From assembly GCA_018380115.1 (NCBI GenBank), contig JAGZUF010000014.1, positions 1-64,000 on the forward strand: a stretch of 64,000 nucleotides of DNA, written 5' to 3'. Shown in pieces: positions 24,586 through 33,475 of the stretch. Position 1 is the first letter of the stretch. Every line of letters starts with the position of its first letter. The notes beneath the pieces were generated by a model that saw only the letters and a list, made by a program, of their open reading frames with translations, was not told where the DNA came from and did not search any database. The DNA comes from Oscillospiraceae bacterium (GTDB lineage: Bacteria; Bacillota; Clostridia; Oscillospirales; Ruminococcaceae). The position numbers and the translations under genes are program-made.

Positions 24586-27500
24586 ATGTACGAAAAAGTG
24601 CCCACAAATCTGGATTTTGTCGCGCGCGAAAAGGCCATTGAAAAGTTCTGGAAGGAACACGATATTTTTGAAAAGAGTATCGATTCCAGAAAAAACGGCC
24701 CAACCTATACTTTCTACGACGGCCCGCCCACGGCGAATGGAAAGCCGCATATCGGCCATGTGGAAACACGCTGCATTAAGGATATGATCCCGCGTTACCG
24801 CGCCATGAAAGGCTATATGGTGCCGCGCAAGGCCGGGTGGGATACACATGGCCTGCCGGTAGAGCTGGAAGTGGAAAAGCTGCTTGGGCTGGATGGCAAA
24901 GAACAGATAGAGAAATACGGCGTGGAGCCCTTTATTGAAAAATGCAAGGAGAGCGTTTGGAAATATAAGGGTATGTGGGAAGATTTCTCTGACACCGTGG
25001 GCTTCTGGGCCGATATGCAGCACCCGTATGTCACCTACGAGAACGATTATATCGAATCGGAATGGTGGGCGCTGAAGCAGATTTGGGAAAAGGGACTTCT
25101 GTATAAAGGCTTCAAAATAGTGCCGTACTGCCCGCGCTGCGGAACGCCGCTTTCCAGCCACGAGGTAGCGCAGGGCTATAAGGATGTGAAGGAGCGCAGC
25201 GCCATTGCACGGTTTGCGGCGAAGGAGGAAGAAAACACTTATTATCTGGCGTGGACGACCACGCCTTGGACGCTGCCCTCTAACGTTGCGCTGTGCGTGA
25301 ACCCAGCTGAGGAATATGTGAAGGTGAAAATGCGCGAGGATGGCACTGTATATTACCTTGCCGCCGCGCTGGCCGACACCGTGCTGGGCGAGGGCGCCTA
25401 TGATGTGCAGGAACGCTTTGTGGGCAAAGACCTGGAATTCCGGGAATACACCCCGCTGTTCGACTTTGTAAGCCCGAAGGAAAAATGCTGGTACGTCACC
25501 TGCGCTGATTATGTCACCCTGACGGACGGCACTGGCATCGTACACATTGCGCCTGCCTTCGGCGAGGACGACTCGCAGGTGGGGCGCCGCTATGGCCTGC
25601 CCTTTGTGCAGCTTGTGGATGCCAGAGGCGAAATGACGAAGGAGACCAAATGGGCGGGTGTTTTCTGTAAGGATGCAGACAAAGAGGTGCTGGCAGACCT
25701 GCGCCAGCGCGGGCTTTTGTTCAGCGCGCCGGTGTTCGAGCACAGCTACCCGCACTGCTGGCGCTGTGACACGCCGCTTATCTATTATGCGCGGGACTCC
25801 TGGTTTATCAAAATGACAGCCGTAAGGGAAGACCTTATCCGCAACAACAATACAGTGAATTGGGTGCCGGAATCTATCGGCAAGGGGCGCTTTGGCGATT
25901 GGCTGGAAAATGTGCAGGACTGGGGTATCAGCCGTAACCGCTATTGGGGCACGCCGCTGAATATCTGGGAATGCGAATGCGGCCACCGGCATGCGGTGGG
26001 CAGCATTGAAGAGCTGAAGCAGATGAGTGAAAACTGCCCGGAAGAAATCGAGCTGCACCGCCCGTTCATCGATGCAGTCACCATCCGCTGCCCGCACTGC
26101 GGCAAGGAAATGCGCCGTGTGCCGGAGGTGATAGACTGCTGGTTCGATTCCGGGGCTATGCCCTTTGCACAGCATCATTATCCGTTTGAAAACAAAGAGC
26201 TGTTCGAAAGCCAGTTTCCGGCGGATTTTATCAGCGAAGCAGTGGACCAGACGCGCGGCTGGTTTTATTCCCTGATGGCTATTTCCACGCTTCTGTTCAA
26301 TAAGGCGCCGTTCAAAAACGCTATTGTCATGGGCCATGTGCAGGACGAAAACGGCCAGAAGATGTCCAAGTCCAAGGGCAACGCGGTAGACCCGTTCGAG
26401 GCGCTGCAAACCTATGGGGCAGACGCCATCCGCTGGTATTTCTACACCTGCTGCGCGCCCTGGCTGCCCAAGCGTTTTTCCGGCAAGGCAGTGCTGGAGG
26501 GCCAGCGCAAATTTATGAGCACGCTGTGGAACACATACGCCTTCTTTGTACTGTATGCCAACATCTGCGAATTCGACGCTTCGAAGCACACACTGGAGAA
26601 GGCCGCGCTTGGCGCGATGGACCGCTGGGTGCTCTCTAAAATGAACAGCATGGTAAAGGCTGTGGATGAAAATCTGTCGGCCTATGCCGTGTCGGAGGCC
26701 GCCCGCGCCTTGCAGGATTTTGTGGACGACCTCTCCAACTGGTATGTGCGCCGTAGCCGCGCGCGTTTTGCCACGGAAAACCTCACACAGGACAATGTCA
26801 ACGCCTATATGACGCTGTATACTGCGCTTGTCACCACGGCTAAAGCCGCTGCACCGTTCGTTCCCTTCATGGCAGAGAGCATCTACCAGAACCTTGTGCG
26901 GAGCGTGGATAAGGCCGCGCCGGAAAGCGTGCACCTGTGCGACTTCCCCGTGGCGGACGAGAGCATGACAGACCCGGCGCTGGAGCAGCAGATGGACCTT
27001 GTGCTGCGTGTGGTGGTGCTGGCGCGCTCTGCGCGCAACGGCGCCAATATCAAAAACCGCCAGCCGCTTGCGGCCCTTTATGTCAGGGCGGACGCGGCGC
27101 TGGATAAGATGTACTGCGCCATCATCGAAGACGAGCTGAATGTGAAGCAGGTGACTTTTACAGACGATATGACGCAGTTTGCAAACTATATCTTCAAGCC
27201 GCAGCTCAAAACGCTGGGCCCCAAATACGGCAAGCGCCTGGGTGAAATCCGCACGGCTCTGGCCGGGCTGAACGGCGCACAGGCCAAGCGCGAGCTGGAT
27301 TCCACCGGTGCGCTGGCCCTTGCCCTGCCCGGCGGCAGCATAACGCTTGCACCCGAGGACCTTCTTATTGAAACTGTGCAGGCAGGCCGCTATCATACAA
27401 TGGAGGAGGGCGGCGTAGCCGTCGCACTGGACACACAGCTGACAGACGCCCTGGTAGAGGAAGGCTATGTGCGCGAGGTGATAAGCAAGGTGCAGACGAT

Positions 27501-27708
27501 GCGCAAAGAGGTTGGCTTCCATGTGGCGGACCGCATCTGCCTGTATGCCGCGGGCAACGACAAGCTGGCTGGTGTGCTCAGGGCGAATGAGGCCGAGGTA
27601 AAGGCCGGGGTGAATGCCGACACTGTGGTGTTTGGCAGCCTTGGCGGCATTACCAAAGAGTGGGATTTGAACGGCGAGGCCATGACGCTTGGCGTGGAAA
27701 AGCTGTAA
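24586..27708 (+). CDS. ileS: isoleucyl-tRNA synthetase, long (type 2-like) form
   Basis: A protein of 1040 residues. The HIGH motif (GPPTANGKPHIGH) is at about 46-58 and KMSKS at about 592-596. Editing-domain lines (AWTTTPWTLPSN, CADYVTLTDGTGIVHIAPAFGEDD in part) are present, and the anticodon-binding domain starts near 690 (LSNWYVRRSRARF). At about 1040 residues, without the C-terminal cysteine zinc finger of the shorter bacterial type, it fits the eukaryote-like type 2 IleRS. That type is often mupirocin-tolerant. Start ATG 24586 with AAAAGGAG upstream. It is controlled by the T-box directly before. Confidence 0.95.
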   Translation: MYEKVPTNLDFVAREKAIEKFWKEHDIFEKSIDSRKNGPTYTFYDGPPTANGKPHIGHVETRCIKDMIPRYRAMKGYMVPRKAGWDTHGLPVELEVEKLLGLDGKEQIEKYGVEPFIEKCKESVWKYKGMWEDFSDTVGFWADMQHPYVTYENDYIESEWWALKQIWEKGLLYKGFKIVPYCPRCGTPLSSHEVAQGYKDVKERSAIARFAAKEEENTYYLAWTTTPWTLPSNVALCVNPAEEYVKVKMREDGTVYYLAAALADTVLGEGAYDVQERFVGKDLEFREYTPLFDFVSPKEKCWYVTCADYVTLTDGTGIVHIAPAFGEDDSQVGRRYGLPFVQLVDARGEMTKETKWAGVFCKDADKEVLADLRQRGLLFSAPVFEHSYPHCWRCDTPLIYYARDSWFIKMTAVREDLIRNNNTVNWVPESIGKGRFGDWLENVQDWGISRNRYWGTPLNIWECECGHRHAVGSIEELKQMSENCPEEIELHRPFIDAVTIRCPHCGKEMRRVPEVIDCWFDSGAMPFAQHHYPFENKELFESQFPADFISEAVDQTRGWFYSLMAISTLLFNKAPFKNAIVMGHVQDENGQKMSKSKGNAVDPFEALQTYGADAIRWYFYTCCAPWLPKRFSGKAVLEGQRKFMSTLWNTYAFFVLYANICEFDASKHTLEKAALGAMDRWVLSKMNSMVKAVDENLSAYAVSEAARALQDFVDDLSNWYVRRSRARFATENLTQDNVNAYMTLYTALVTTAKAAAPFVPFMAESIYQNLVRSVDKAAPESVHLCDFPVADESMTDPALEQQMDLVLRVVVLARSARNGANIKNRQPLAALYVRADAALDKMYCAIIEDELNVKQVTFTDDMTQFANYIFKPQLKTLGPKYGKRLGEIRTALAGLNGAQAKRELDSTGALALALPGGSITLAPEDLLIETVQAGRYHTMEEGGVAVALDTQLTDALVEEGYVREVISKVQTMRKEVGFHVADRICLYAAGNDKLAGVLRANEAEVKAGVNADTVVFGSLGGITKEWDLNGEAMTLGVEKL

Positions 27709-27742
27709 GCGGCCAGAAAAATAAAAAATACCCGGATACTGA

Positions 27743-27780
27743 AAAGCCTCTCTTTTTCCGCGCGGGAAAAGAGAGGCTTT
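27743..27780 (+). terminator. terminator of ileS
   Basis: AAAGCCTCTCTTTT (27743-27756) pairs with AAAAGAGAGGCTTT (27767-27780), closed by CC/GG near the loop; TTT follows. Confidence 0.85.
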
Positions 27781-27848
27781 TTGCTTTGACATGTGGTAGG
27801 ATGGTATCATCACAGCAAATGCAGAACGTGAATGAGGGAGGATGCAGC

Positions 27849-28703
27849 ATGGATTGGGCACAATGCTTTAACGAAGCGATACGTTTTTTGGAAAGAGATT
27901 TGACGCAGCCGCCGGATGTGGAAGCCGCGGCCCGCCTTGCGGGCTGTTCCGTTTTTCACTTTCAGCGCATGTTCGCCTATGTGGCAGGCATGCCCCTGTC
28001 ACAGTATCTCAGGCGCAGAAAAATGTCGCTGGCCGCAGAAGAATTGCAAAACGGCGGCAAGATAACCGATGTGGCCCTGCGCTATGGCTACGCCTCGCCC
28101 ACGGCATTTAACCGCGCTTTTCAAGCCGTGCACGGCATAGCGCCCAGCGAAGCCAAAAACGAGGGCGCTGTGCTGAAGGCGTACCCGCCTGTTCGTTTCC
28201 ATCTTGCCCTGACGGGCGGCGCGGCGCTGGAATACCGCATAGAAAGACACGGCGCCTTTTCCATTATAGGCATCAGCGCAGATATCGGCAGCGAGATGGA
28301 GCAGAATTTTCAGCATGCGCCCGCCTTGTGGGCACGCGCTGCAGCAAAGGGGCTGGTGGAAAAGCTGATGCCCCTAATGGACACACAGCCGCGCGGCCTG
28401 TTGGGTGTCAGCAGCCAGACGCAAAACGAACACTGGCGCTACTGGGTGGCTGTGGCAAGCACACAGGCGCCGCCCGCATGGGCGCAAAGCGCGCAGGTGC
28501 CCGCCGCAGTTTGGGCAGTGTTTCCCGGCAGGGGCGCCATGCCGGGGGCTATTCAGCAGCTTGAAAAGCGCATCGTGACAGAATGGCTGCCCGGCTCTGG
28601 CTATGAATATGGGGACGCGCCGGATATTGAGGTGTACCGGACGCCGAACCCGCAGGATGCCAGCTTCGAGATATGGCTGCCAGTGACAAAGCCGGGCCGG
28701 TGA
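27849..28703 (+). CDS. AraC-family regulator with GyrI-like effector domain
   Basis: A protein of 284 residues. The N-terminal double helix-turn-helix of the AraC/XylS family spans residues 5-105 (AARLAGCSVFHFQRMF; then ITDVALRYGYASPTAFNRAFQ). The C-terminal GyrI-like/Rob-type ligand-binding domain runs from about 120 to 284 (YRIERHGAFSIIGISADI ... DIEVYRTPNPQDASFEIWLPV). This layout is typical of multidrug or stress regulators that sense small hydrophobic compounds. Start ATG 27849 with GGGAGGATG upstream. No obvious target gene is adjacent. Confidence 0.88.
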   Translation: MDWAQCFNEAIRFLERDLTQPPDVEAAARLAGCSVFHFQRMFAYVAGMPLSQYLRRRKMSLAAEELQNGGKITDVALRYGYASPTAFNRAFQAVHGIAPSEAKNEGAVLKAYPPVRFHLALTGGAALEYRIERHGAFSIIGISADIGSEMEQNFQHAPALWARAAAKGLVEKLMPLMDTQPRGLLGVSSQTQNEHWRYWVAVASTQAPPAWAQSAQVPAAVWAVFPGRGAMPGAIQQLEKRIVTEWLPGSGYEYGDAPDIEVYRTPNPQDASFEIWLPVTKPGR

Positions 28704-28830
28704 GGCCGGGCAGGCCGGAAAAACGGCCCTGCAGGCATATTGCGAAGAATGCCGGATAGCTGTTATCCGAGTTCCTTCAATTTTATCCGCAATGGCATTG
28801 ATATTTGAATGTGTCTGCTTTCGTGCGGCA

Positions 28831-28857
28831 AAAAAGGGCGTGTACAGCGCCCTTTTT
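28831..28857. terminator. bidirectional terminator between the AraC and GNAT genes
   Basis: AAAAAGGGCG (28831-28840) pairs perfectly with CGCCCTTTTT (28848-28857), giving U-runs on both strands. Confidence 0.88.
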
Positions 28858-28859
28858 CC

Positions 28860-29306
28860 TTATCCTTTTAATTCTTTTGTAAAACAGATGATGCGGTTCG
28901 CCTCTGAAAAGCCTGTTTTCATGTGAAAGGCAAGGCTGGCGGTGTTTGCTAGCTCGCAGTCGCTGGCAAACTCGCGGCATCCGCGGGCGGCCGCCCATGC
29001 TTCACACTGCGCCAAAAGCCCGCGGGCAAGCCCTTTGCCGCGGTGGCACGGCGATACATAGAGCCCCTCCAGATAGCCGACAGGGCTGCTTTGCGTGCCC
29101 TCCACATAGTCGTGCCGCAGGCTGCACTGTGAAAAGGCGGCAGCCACGCCGTCTTCCAGGGCAAGAAACACGGCGGCGTTTTTACTGCCAAGCACAGAGG
29201 CAAATTCCTGTGTCAGCTCCTCCTTCGTGTGTTTGGGCCATAGCTCCGCTGCCAGCGCGGCCACAAGAGGAAGGCGGCCTTTTTCTGCTTGAACGAACAT
29301 AAACAT
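28860..29306 (-). CDS. GNAT acetyltransferase resembling aminoglycoside 6'-N-acetyltransferases
   Basis: A protein of 148 residues with the GNAT fold. The acetyl-CoA loop is HRGKGLARGLL. The lines SLRHDYVEGTQSSPVGYLEGLYV and CREFASDCELANTASLAFHMKTGF match, in order and spacing, the AAC(6')-I group (Acinetobacter-type enzymes have EFASD.. then a histidine and GF). These enzymes acetylate the 6'-amino group of kanamycin and tobramycin. The match is recognised by eye; drug activity is not shown and a small-molecule or peptide substrate is possible. Start ATG 29306 (or 29300). It shares the terminator with the convergent AraC gene. Confidence 0.75.
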   Translation of the reverse strand: MFMFVQAEKGRLPLVAALAAELWPKHTKEELTQEFASVLGSKNAAVFLALEDGVAAAFSQCSLRHDYVEGTQSSPVGYLEGLYVSPCHRGKGLARGLLAQCEAWAAARGCREFASDCELANTASLAFHMKTGFSEANRIICFTKELKG

Positions 29307-29382
29307 ACCCTGCTTTCTTTTTCTTTATAACATACCATGCCGCGGCGCCTGGCACAAGCTTTTTGCAATGTTCGTTCCAGCC

Positions 29383-29411
29383 TTGCAATCGGCACGGCTT
29401 TGTATTATAAT
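29383..29411 (+). promoter_or_regulatory. SRP RNA promoter
   Basis: TTGCAA (29383-29388), 17-base spacer, consensus TATAAT (29406-29411). Confidence 0.8.
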
Positions 29412-29417
29412 ATACCA

Positions 29418-29645
29418 TAGCTGTTTGCGCGGGACGCAGGCAGCCATATTGCCGGACAGGGCGGAAAGCGTGCGCTGTTTGGCATGCAGAGGGTGGGCCC
29501 TGTGCGATGGGGCGCCATGAACCATGTCAGGCGGGGAACCGAGCAGCATTAAGTGGTATGCTCTGTGCGCCGCAGGTTTCCTGCCCTCTGCATGCCAAGC
29601 AGCACACCGGGCGTTTTCGGATGCGCCTGTGGGCCTTGTCCGCTT
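29418..29645 (+). ncRNA. ffs: signal recognition particle RNA (Bacillus-type, large)
   Basis: The SRP54-binding apical part reads TGTCAGGCGGGGAACCGAG followed by CAGCA (29526-29550). The long helix 5 is clear: GGCATGCAGAGGG (29481-29493) pairs perfectly with CCCTCTGCATGCC (29581-29593). Additional 5' helices form an Alu-type domain as in Bacillus and Clostridia. The 3' end near CCTTGTCCGC and TTTTTATT may act as terminator. The position directly upstream of dnaX is the standard Firmicutes place. Exact ends are estimated from the promoter and T-run. Confidence 0.85.
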
Positions 29646-29677
29646 TTTATTGCCATCATGAAAGGGAGGGTGCCCCT

Positions 29678-31537
29678 ATGTACCGTGCGCTGTACCGCAA
29701 ATGGCGGCCCAAAACGTTTTCCGATGTTGTGGGTCAGGCGGGCATCACTGCCGCGCTGCAAAACCAGATCATCCATGGCAAAATAGGCCATGCCTATCTG
29801 TTCACCGGCACACGCGGCACGGGTAAAACCTCCTGCGCCAAGATATTTGCCAAGGCTGTCAACTGCCCGCACCGCAACGGGGCAGACCCATGCTGCGAAT
29901 GTGACATCTGCAAGGGCATCGACAACGGCAGCATCATGGACGTGGTGGAAATAGACGCCGCCTCCAACAACGGCGTGGATAATATCCGCGACCTGCGCGA
30001 TGAAACGGCCTACACGCCCAGCCAGTGCACCTATAAGGTATATATCATTGACGAGGTGCACATGCTTTCCACAGCGGCGTTCAATGCGCTTTTGAAAATC
30101 ATGGAAGAACCGCCCGCGCATGTGATATTCATTCTGGCAACCACCGAGATACACAAGGTGCCGGCCACGATTCTTTCACGCTGCCAGCGGTACGACTTCA
30201 TGCGCATTAAGCCGCAGGATATCGAAGCCAGGCTGTTGTATGTGGCCGGGCAGGAGGGCATCCAGCTTGCACAGGATGCGGCAGAGCTTATTTCCCGCTT
30301 GGCGGACGGCGCCATGCGCGATGCGCTCTCCATTCTGGATACGTGTGCAGGCGTTGGCGGCGAGGTGACGCAGCAGCTTGTGCGCCGCATGGCGGGCGTA
30401 ACCGATAAGGGCTATCTGTTCGATATTAGTGATGCCGTTTTGCGCGCAGATGCCGCAGGGGTGCTGGCGCTGGTGGCGCAGCTGCGCGAGAAATCTGTGG
30501 ATGTAAAGCGCCTGTGTGACGAGCTTATCCTGCACTACCGCAACCTTCTGCTGGCCGGCGTGCCCGGCGGGCAGGAGCTTTTAATGGGCACAAGTGCCGA
30601 AGAACAGGCGCGTTATGAGCAGGCCGCGCGAAGCGTTTCGCCGCAGGCCGCTGTGCGCGCCGTGAAGGTGCTGAGCGACGCGCTGGATAAGATGGGGAAG
30701 GGGACGGATGCCCGCATCGAGCTGGAGCTGGCCCTGTTCACTCTGTGCCAGCCTCAGGAAATGCGGGCTGCCCAGCCGGCCGCACCCGCGCCGCGGCCTC
30801 AGCCTGCTTCGGCGCCGCAGCAGGAGGCTGTGCGCCCGTTTGCCGCTGCGGCCCCGCCTGTCATCCCAGCTGCATCGGCCCAGGCCATGGCAGAAACACA
30901 GGCTCCCGTTCAGGCGCCCGCAGAACAAAAGGCCGGTGCCGAAGATGTGCCTCCATGGGAGGACGCCGCGCCAAAAGAAGAGGCTCTTTCCGCAGCGCCG
31001 GTGCAGGTACGGCAGCCCATGCCGGAGCCGGAGCAGCTGCCAGAACAGAAGCCTCTGGCCGAAGCGCCGCTTCATACCCCGGAACAGGCGCCTTTGTCTG
31101 AGCCTTCACCTTCGCCTGAAAAAGCTGCACCTGTTCCACAGGCTCCCGCTGCAAAGCCCGCGGCCCGTGCAGGCGCGCCGGGCGAGCTGGCCCCCTTTGC
31201 CCAGTGGCCGCAGGTGATTGCCGCCATGCAGGAAAAAGACCAGCTGCTGTATGCCAATATGAAGGATACAAAGGCTTATTTTGACGGCAGGCGTGTGTGG
31301 ATAGACGGTACAGAGCTGTTTTTGGAGTTTATGCGGCGCAACGAGTATTCCTCCGGCCTTATCAAAGATGTGATAGAGCAGGTGAGCGGAAAACGTTACC
31401 TGATAGGCCCGTATCAAAAGGCGGGCAAAAAGGCGGCTGCGGCCGCCCCTACCGCACAGCAGACGCTGGATGCTTTGGCCCAGCTTGGCGTGCAGGTGGA
31501 ATATGAAGATGAACAGAAAGGAAAGAAAACGTTATGA
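29678..31537 (+). CDS. dnaX: DNA polymerase III subunits gamma/tau
   Basis: A protein of 619 residues. It is the clamp-loader ATPase. Walker A GTRGTGKTS lies near residues 44-52, the zinc cysteines in CPHRNGADPCCECDIC at about 64-79, and the box with IIDEVHMLS at about 125. From about 370 to 520 runs an Ala/Pro/Gln/Glu-rich linker, then a tau-like C-terminal domain (YANMKDTKAYFDGRRVWIDG). The start is MYRALYRKWRPKTF at 29678 with AAGGGAGGG before it. The stop overlaps the ybaB start by ATGA. It is downstream of the SRP RNA. Confidence 0.96.
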   Translation: MYRALYRKWRPKTFSDVVGQAGITAALQNQIIHGKIGHAYLFTGTRGTGKTSCAKIFAKAVNCPHRNGADPCCECDICKGIDNGSIMDVVEIDAASNNGVDNIRDLRDETAYTPSQCTYKVYIIDEVHMLSTAAFNALLKIMEEPPAHVIFILATTEIHKVPATILSRCQRYDFMRIKPQDIEARLLYVAGQEGIQLAQDAAELISRLADGAMRDALSILDTCAGVGGEVTQQLVRRMAGVTDKGYLFDISDAVLRADAAGVLALVAQLREKSVDVKRLCDELILHYRNLLLAGVPGGQELLMGTSAEEQARYEQAARSVSPQAAVRAVKVLSDALDKMGKGTDARIELELALFTLCQPQEMRAAQPAAPAPRPQPASAPQQEAVRPFAAAAPPVIPAASAQAMAETQAPVQAPAEQKAGAEDVPPWEDAAPKEEALSAAPVQVRQPMPEPEQLPEQKPLAEAPLHTPEQAPLSEPSPSPEKAAPVPQAPAAKPAARAGAPGELAPFAQWPQVIAAMQEKDQLLYANMKDTKAYFDGRRVWIDGTELFLEFMRRNEYSSGLIKDVIEQVSGKRYLIGPYQKAGKKAAAAAPTAQQTLDALAQLGVQVEYEDEQKGKKTL

Positions 31538-31890
31538 AAGCAAGGCTGCCCCAGGGCTATGGAAAGCAGAATGTGAACCAGCTGATGCAGCAGGCGCAGA
31601 AGCTGCAGGAGGACATGAAGGCAAAGCAGGAAGAGATGGAGGCCGCCAGCCACACTGTGACGGCAGGCGGCGGCATGGTGGAAATCACCATGACAGGCGC
31701 CCATGAGGTTACTGCACTGAAGCTGAAGCCTGAAATTGTAGACCCCGAGGATATTGAGATGCTGGAAGACCTGCTGGCTGCCGCGGTGAACGAGGCCGTG
31801 CGTGTGGTGGATGAGGCCACCCAGCAGGGCATGTCCTCTGTGACGGGCGCCCTTGCCGGGCTGAACCTGCCGGGCGGCTTCGGCCTGTGA
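31534..31890 (+). CDS. YbaB/EbfC nucleoid-associated protein
   Basis: A protein of 118 residues. The family pattern is complete: a basic N-terminus, MQQAQKLQEDMKAKQEEME, then VTAGGGMVEITMTGAHEVTALKL, then LEDLLAAAVNEAV. It binds DNA as a dimer and helps organise the nucleoid. The ATG overlaps the dnaX stop (ATGA), and recR follows after a few bases, in the conserved dnaX-ybaB-recR operon. Confidence 0.96.
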   Translation: MKARLPQGYGKQNVNQLMQQAQKLQEDMKAKQEEMEAASHTVTAGGGMVEITMTGAHEVTALKLKPEIVDPEDIEMLEDLLAAAVNEAVRVVDEATQQGMSSVTGALAGLNLPGGFGL

Positions 31891-31903
31891 GGTGTGCGCG
31901 GCC

Positions 31904-32503
31904 ATGGGGTATAATGCGGCGCCGCTGGAACGGCTGATAGAGGAGTTTGCAAAGCTGCCCGGCATTGGGCGAAAGGGCGCCACGCGCCTGGCCTATCAGG
32001 TGCTGAGCATGGAGAAGGAGGACGCTCTGCGCTTTGCGCGCGCCATAGAGGAGGCACACACAAAGATACACCGCTGCAAGGTGTGCCAGAATTTCACAGA
32101 AGATGAGGTGTGCCCCATCTGTCAGGACGAACGGCGCGACAGAAGCACCATCTGTGTGGTGGAAACGCCGCGCGACGTGACTGCGTTCGAGCGCACAAGG
32201 GAGTACAAGGGCCTTTACCATGTGCTGCATGGGCTTATTTCCCCCATGGACGGCGTGGGAGCCGAGCAGCTTTGCATCAAAGAACTGCTGGCCCGCCTGC
32301 AAAACGGCGATGTAAAAGAGATTATCATGGCGACGAACCCCACGGTGGAGGGCGAGGCGACGGCCATGTATGTGGCGCGGCTGGTGAAGCCGCTGGGCGT
32401 GAGGGCCACGCGCCTGGCCTATGGCCTGCCTGTGGGCAGCAATTTGGAGTATGCGGACGAAGTGACGCTGGGCCGCAGCCTTGCCAACCGCGGCGAGCTG
32501 TGA
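31904..32503 (+). CDS. recR: recombination protein RecR
   Basis: A protein of 199 residues. An HhH motif (FAKLPGIGRKGATRLAYQ) near residues 15-30, the zinc motif CKVCQNFTEDEVCPIC near 56-71, and a Toprim domain (ICVVETPRDVTAFE; later ATNPTVEGEATAMY) are in the usual order. It acts with RecF and RecO at gapped DNA. The ATG at 31904 is preferred because GAGG lies about 12 bases before; a GTG at 31892 has no space for a ribosome site. Confidence 0.96.
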   Translation: MGYNAAPLERLIEEFAKLPGIGRKGATRLAYQVLSMEKEDALRFARAIEEAHTKIHRCKVCQNFTEDEVCPICQDERRDRSTICVVETPRDVTAFERTREYKGLYHVLHGLISPMDGVGAEQLCIKELLARLQNGDVKEIIMATNPTVEGEATAMYVARLVKPLGVRATRLAYGLPVGSNLEYADEVTLGRSLANRGEL

Positions 32504-32581
32504 GCGCCGCAGCTTGACAAAAACGGAAAAATAGCGTATGGTAATATTCTCTGCGGGGAAAGCTTTGAAAGAAGGGAAGGG

Positions 32582-33058
32582 ATGAAAATGGCCGCGCAGC
32601 ACCCGGCGGAAAAGCTGATTGCGGAAAACCGCAAGGCAAGGCACGACTATTTCGTCCTGGAACAACTGGAAACAGGCATTTCCCTTGCGGGCACGGAAGT
32701 GAAAAGCCTGCGCCTTGGCGAAGTGAACCTGAAGGACTCCTGGGTGGAAATAGAAAACGGCGAGCTTTTCGTGCTGGGCATGCACATCAGCCCGTATGAA
32801 AAGGGAAATATCTTTAACCGGGACCCTGTGCGCAGGCGCAAGCTTCTGGCGCATAAATCAGAGATACGCCGCCTTGCCCAGCAGCAGAAGCTGCAGGGTA
32901 ATACTCTGGTGCCGCTGAAGCTGTATTTCAAGCGCGGCAGGGCAAAGCTCTGCCTTGGGGTGTGTAAGGGCAAAAAGCTGTATGACAAGCGCGCGGATAT
33001 GGCCGTGCGCAGCGCCAAGCGCGAAATAGACCGCGCGCTGAAGGCGCAGCAGCGCTGA
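32582..33058 (+). CDS. smpB: SsrA-binding protein SmpB
   Basis: A protein of 158 residues. It binds tmRNA and carries it into stalled ribosomes. The family lines are ENRKARHDYFVLEQLETGISL, TEVKSLRLGEVNLKDSWV, HISPYEKGN and DPVRRRKLLAHKSEI (quoted in short parts), followed by the basic C-terminal tail KKLYDKRADMAVRSAKREIDRAL. GAAGGGAAGGG precedes the ATG. The tmRNA gene follows after 30 bases, so both partners of trans-translation are adjacent. Confidence 0.97.
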   Translation: MKMAAQHPAEKLIAENRKARHDYFVLEQLETGISLAGTEVKSLRLGEVNLKDSWVEIENGELFVLGMHISPYEKGNIFNRDPVRRRKLLAHKSEIRRLAQQQKLQGNTLVPLKLYFKRGRAKLCLGVCKGKKLYDKRADMAVRSAKREIDRALKAQQR

Positions 33059-33062
33059 AAAG

Positions 33063-33076
33063 GCCCGTTTTCGGGC
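33063..33076 (+). terminator. terminator of smpB
   Basis: GCCCG (33063-33067) and CGGGC (33072-33076) with TTTT after; short but well placed between smpB and ssrA. Confidence 0.65.
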
Positions 33077-33088
33077 TTTTCAATATAT

Positions 33089-33439
33089 GGGGATGTAAAG
33101 GTTTCGACGGGGAGAGTGAAGCGAGAGCAGCGGGTCGTGTTCGAGGGACACACGTAAAACGCCTTCAAAAAAATAGCTAACAACAACAAATTAGCTGTCG
33201 CTGCCTAATTAAAGGCGGCTGTCCTGCCTGTTCCAGTGCCGTACAGGGCCAGGGCATCATTTAGGCACTGAACGTGAACGGCCTTAAGCTTTGCGGGCCG
33301 TCATGACCTCATGAAGCTACCGAAGCGGCGGCGCGTGCGCCCGCCTGCCGCCGGGGGAACCCTGTAGGCGTATCTGCACCCGGAGATACTAGCGCGGATC
33401 TCTTTTCGGACACGGGTTCGACTCCCGTCATCTCCACCA
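33089..33439 (+). ncRNA. ssrA: transfer-messenger RNA (tmRNA)
   Basis: A 351-nt one-piece tmRNA. It opens GGGGATGTAAAGGTTTCGAC and ends with GGTTCGACTCCCGTCATCTCC-A-CCA (quoted in parts). The acceptor GGGGATG/CATCTCC contains G3-U70 for alanine charging. The tag frame is 33176-33205, encoding ANNNKLAVAA and then TAA at 33206. Pseudoknot-rich GC blocks follow. It lies just after smpB and has its own terminator. Confidence 0.97.
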
Positions 33440-33443
33440 CAAG

Positions 33444-33475
33444 AAAGCCTGTAGAATTCACGTTCTACGGGCTTT
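33444..33475 (+). terminator. terminator of ssrA
   Basis: AAAGCCTGTAGAA (33444-33456) pairs with TTCTACGGGCTTT (33463-33475, one G-U pair) and is followed by TTCTTTTTTG. Confidence 0.88.

Noticed and set aside
24310..27861. Open frame of about 1183 codons on the minus strand opposite ileS
   Set aside because: It is the antisense shadow of a GC-rich gene: it has no ribosome site, no domain, and spans ileS and its T-box.
33415..33439. Possible second tRNA-Ala
   Set aside because: The tRNA-like T-arm and CCA end are the 3' part of tmRNA, whose 5' half begins at 33089.
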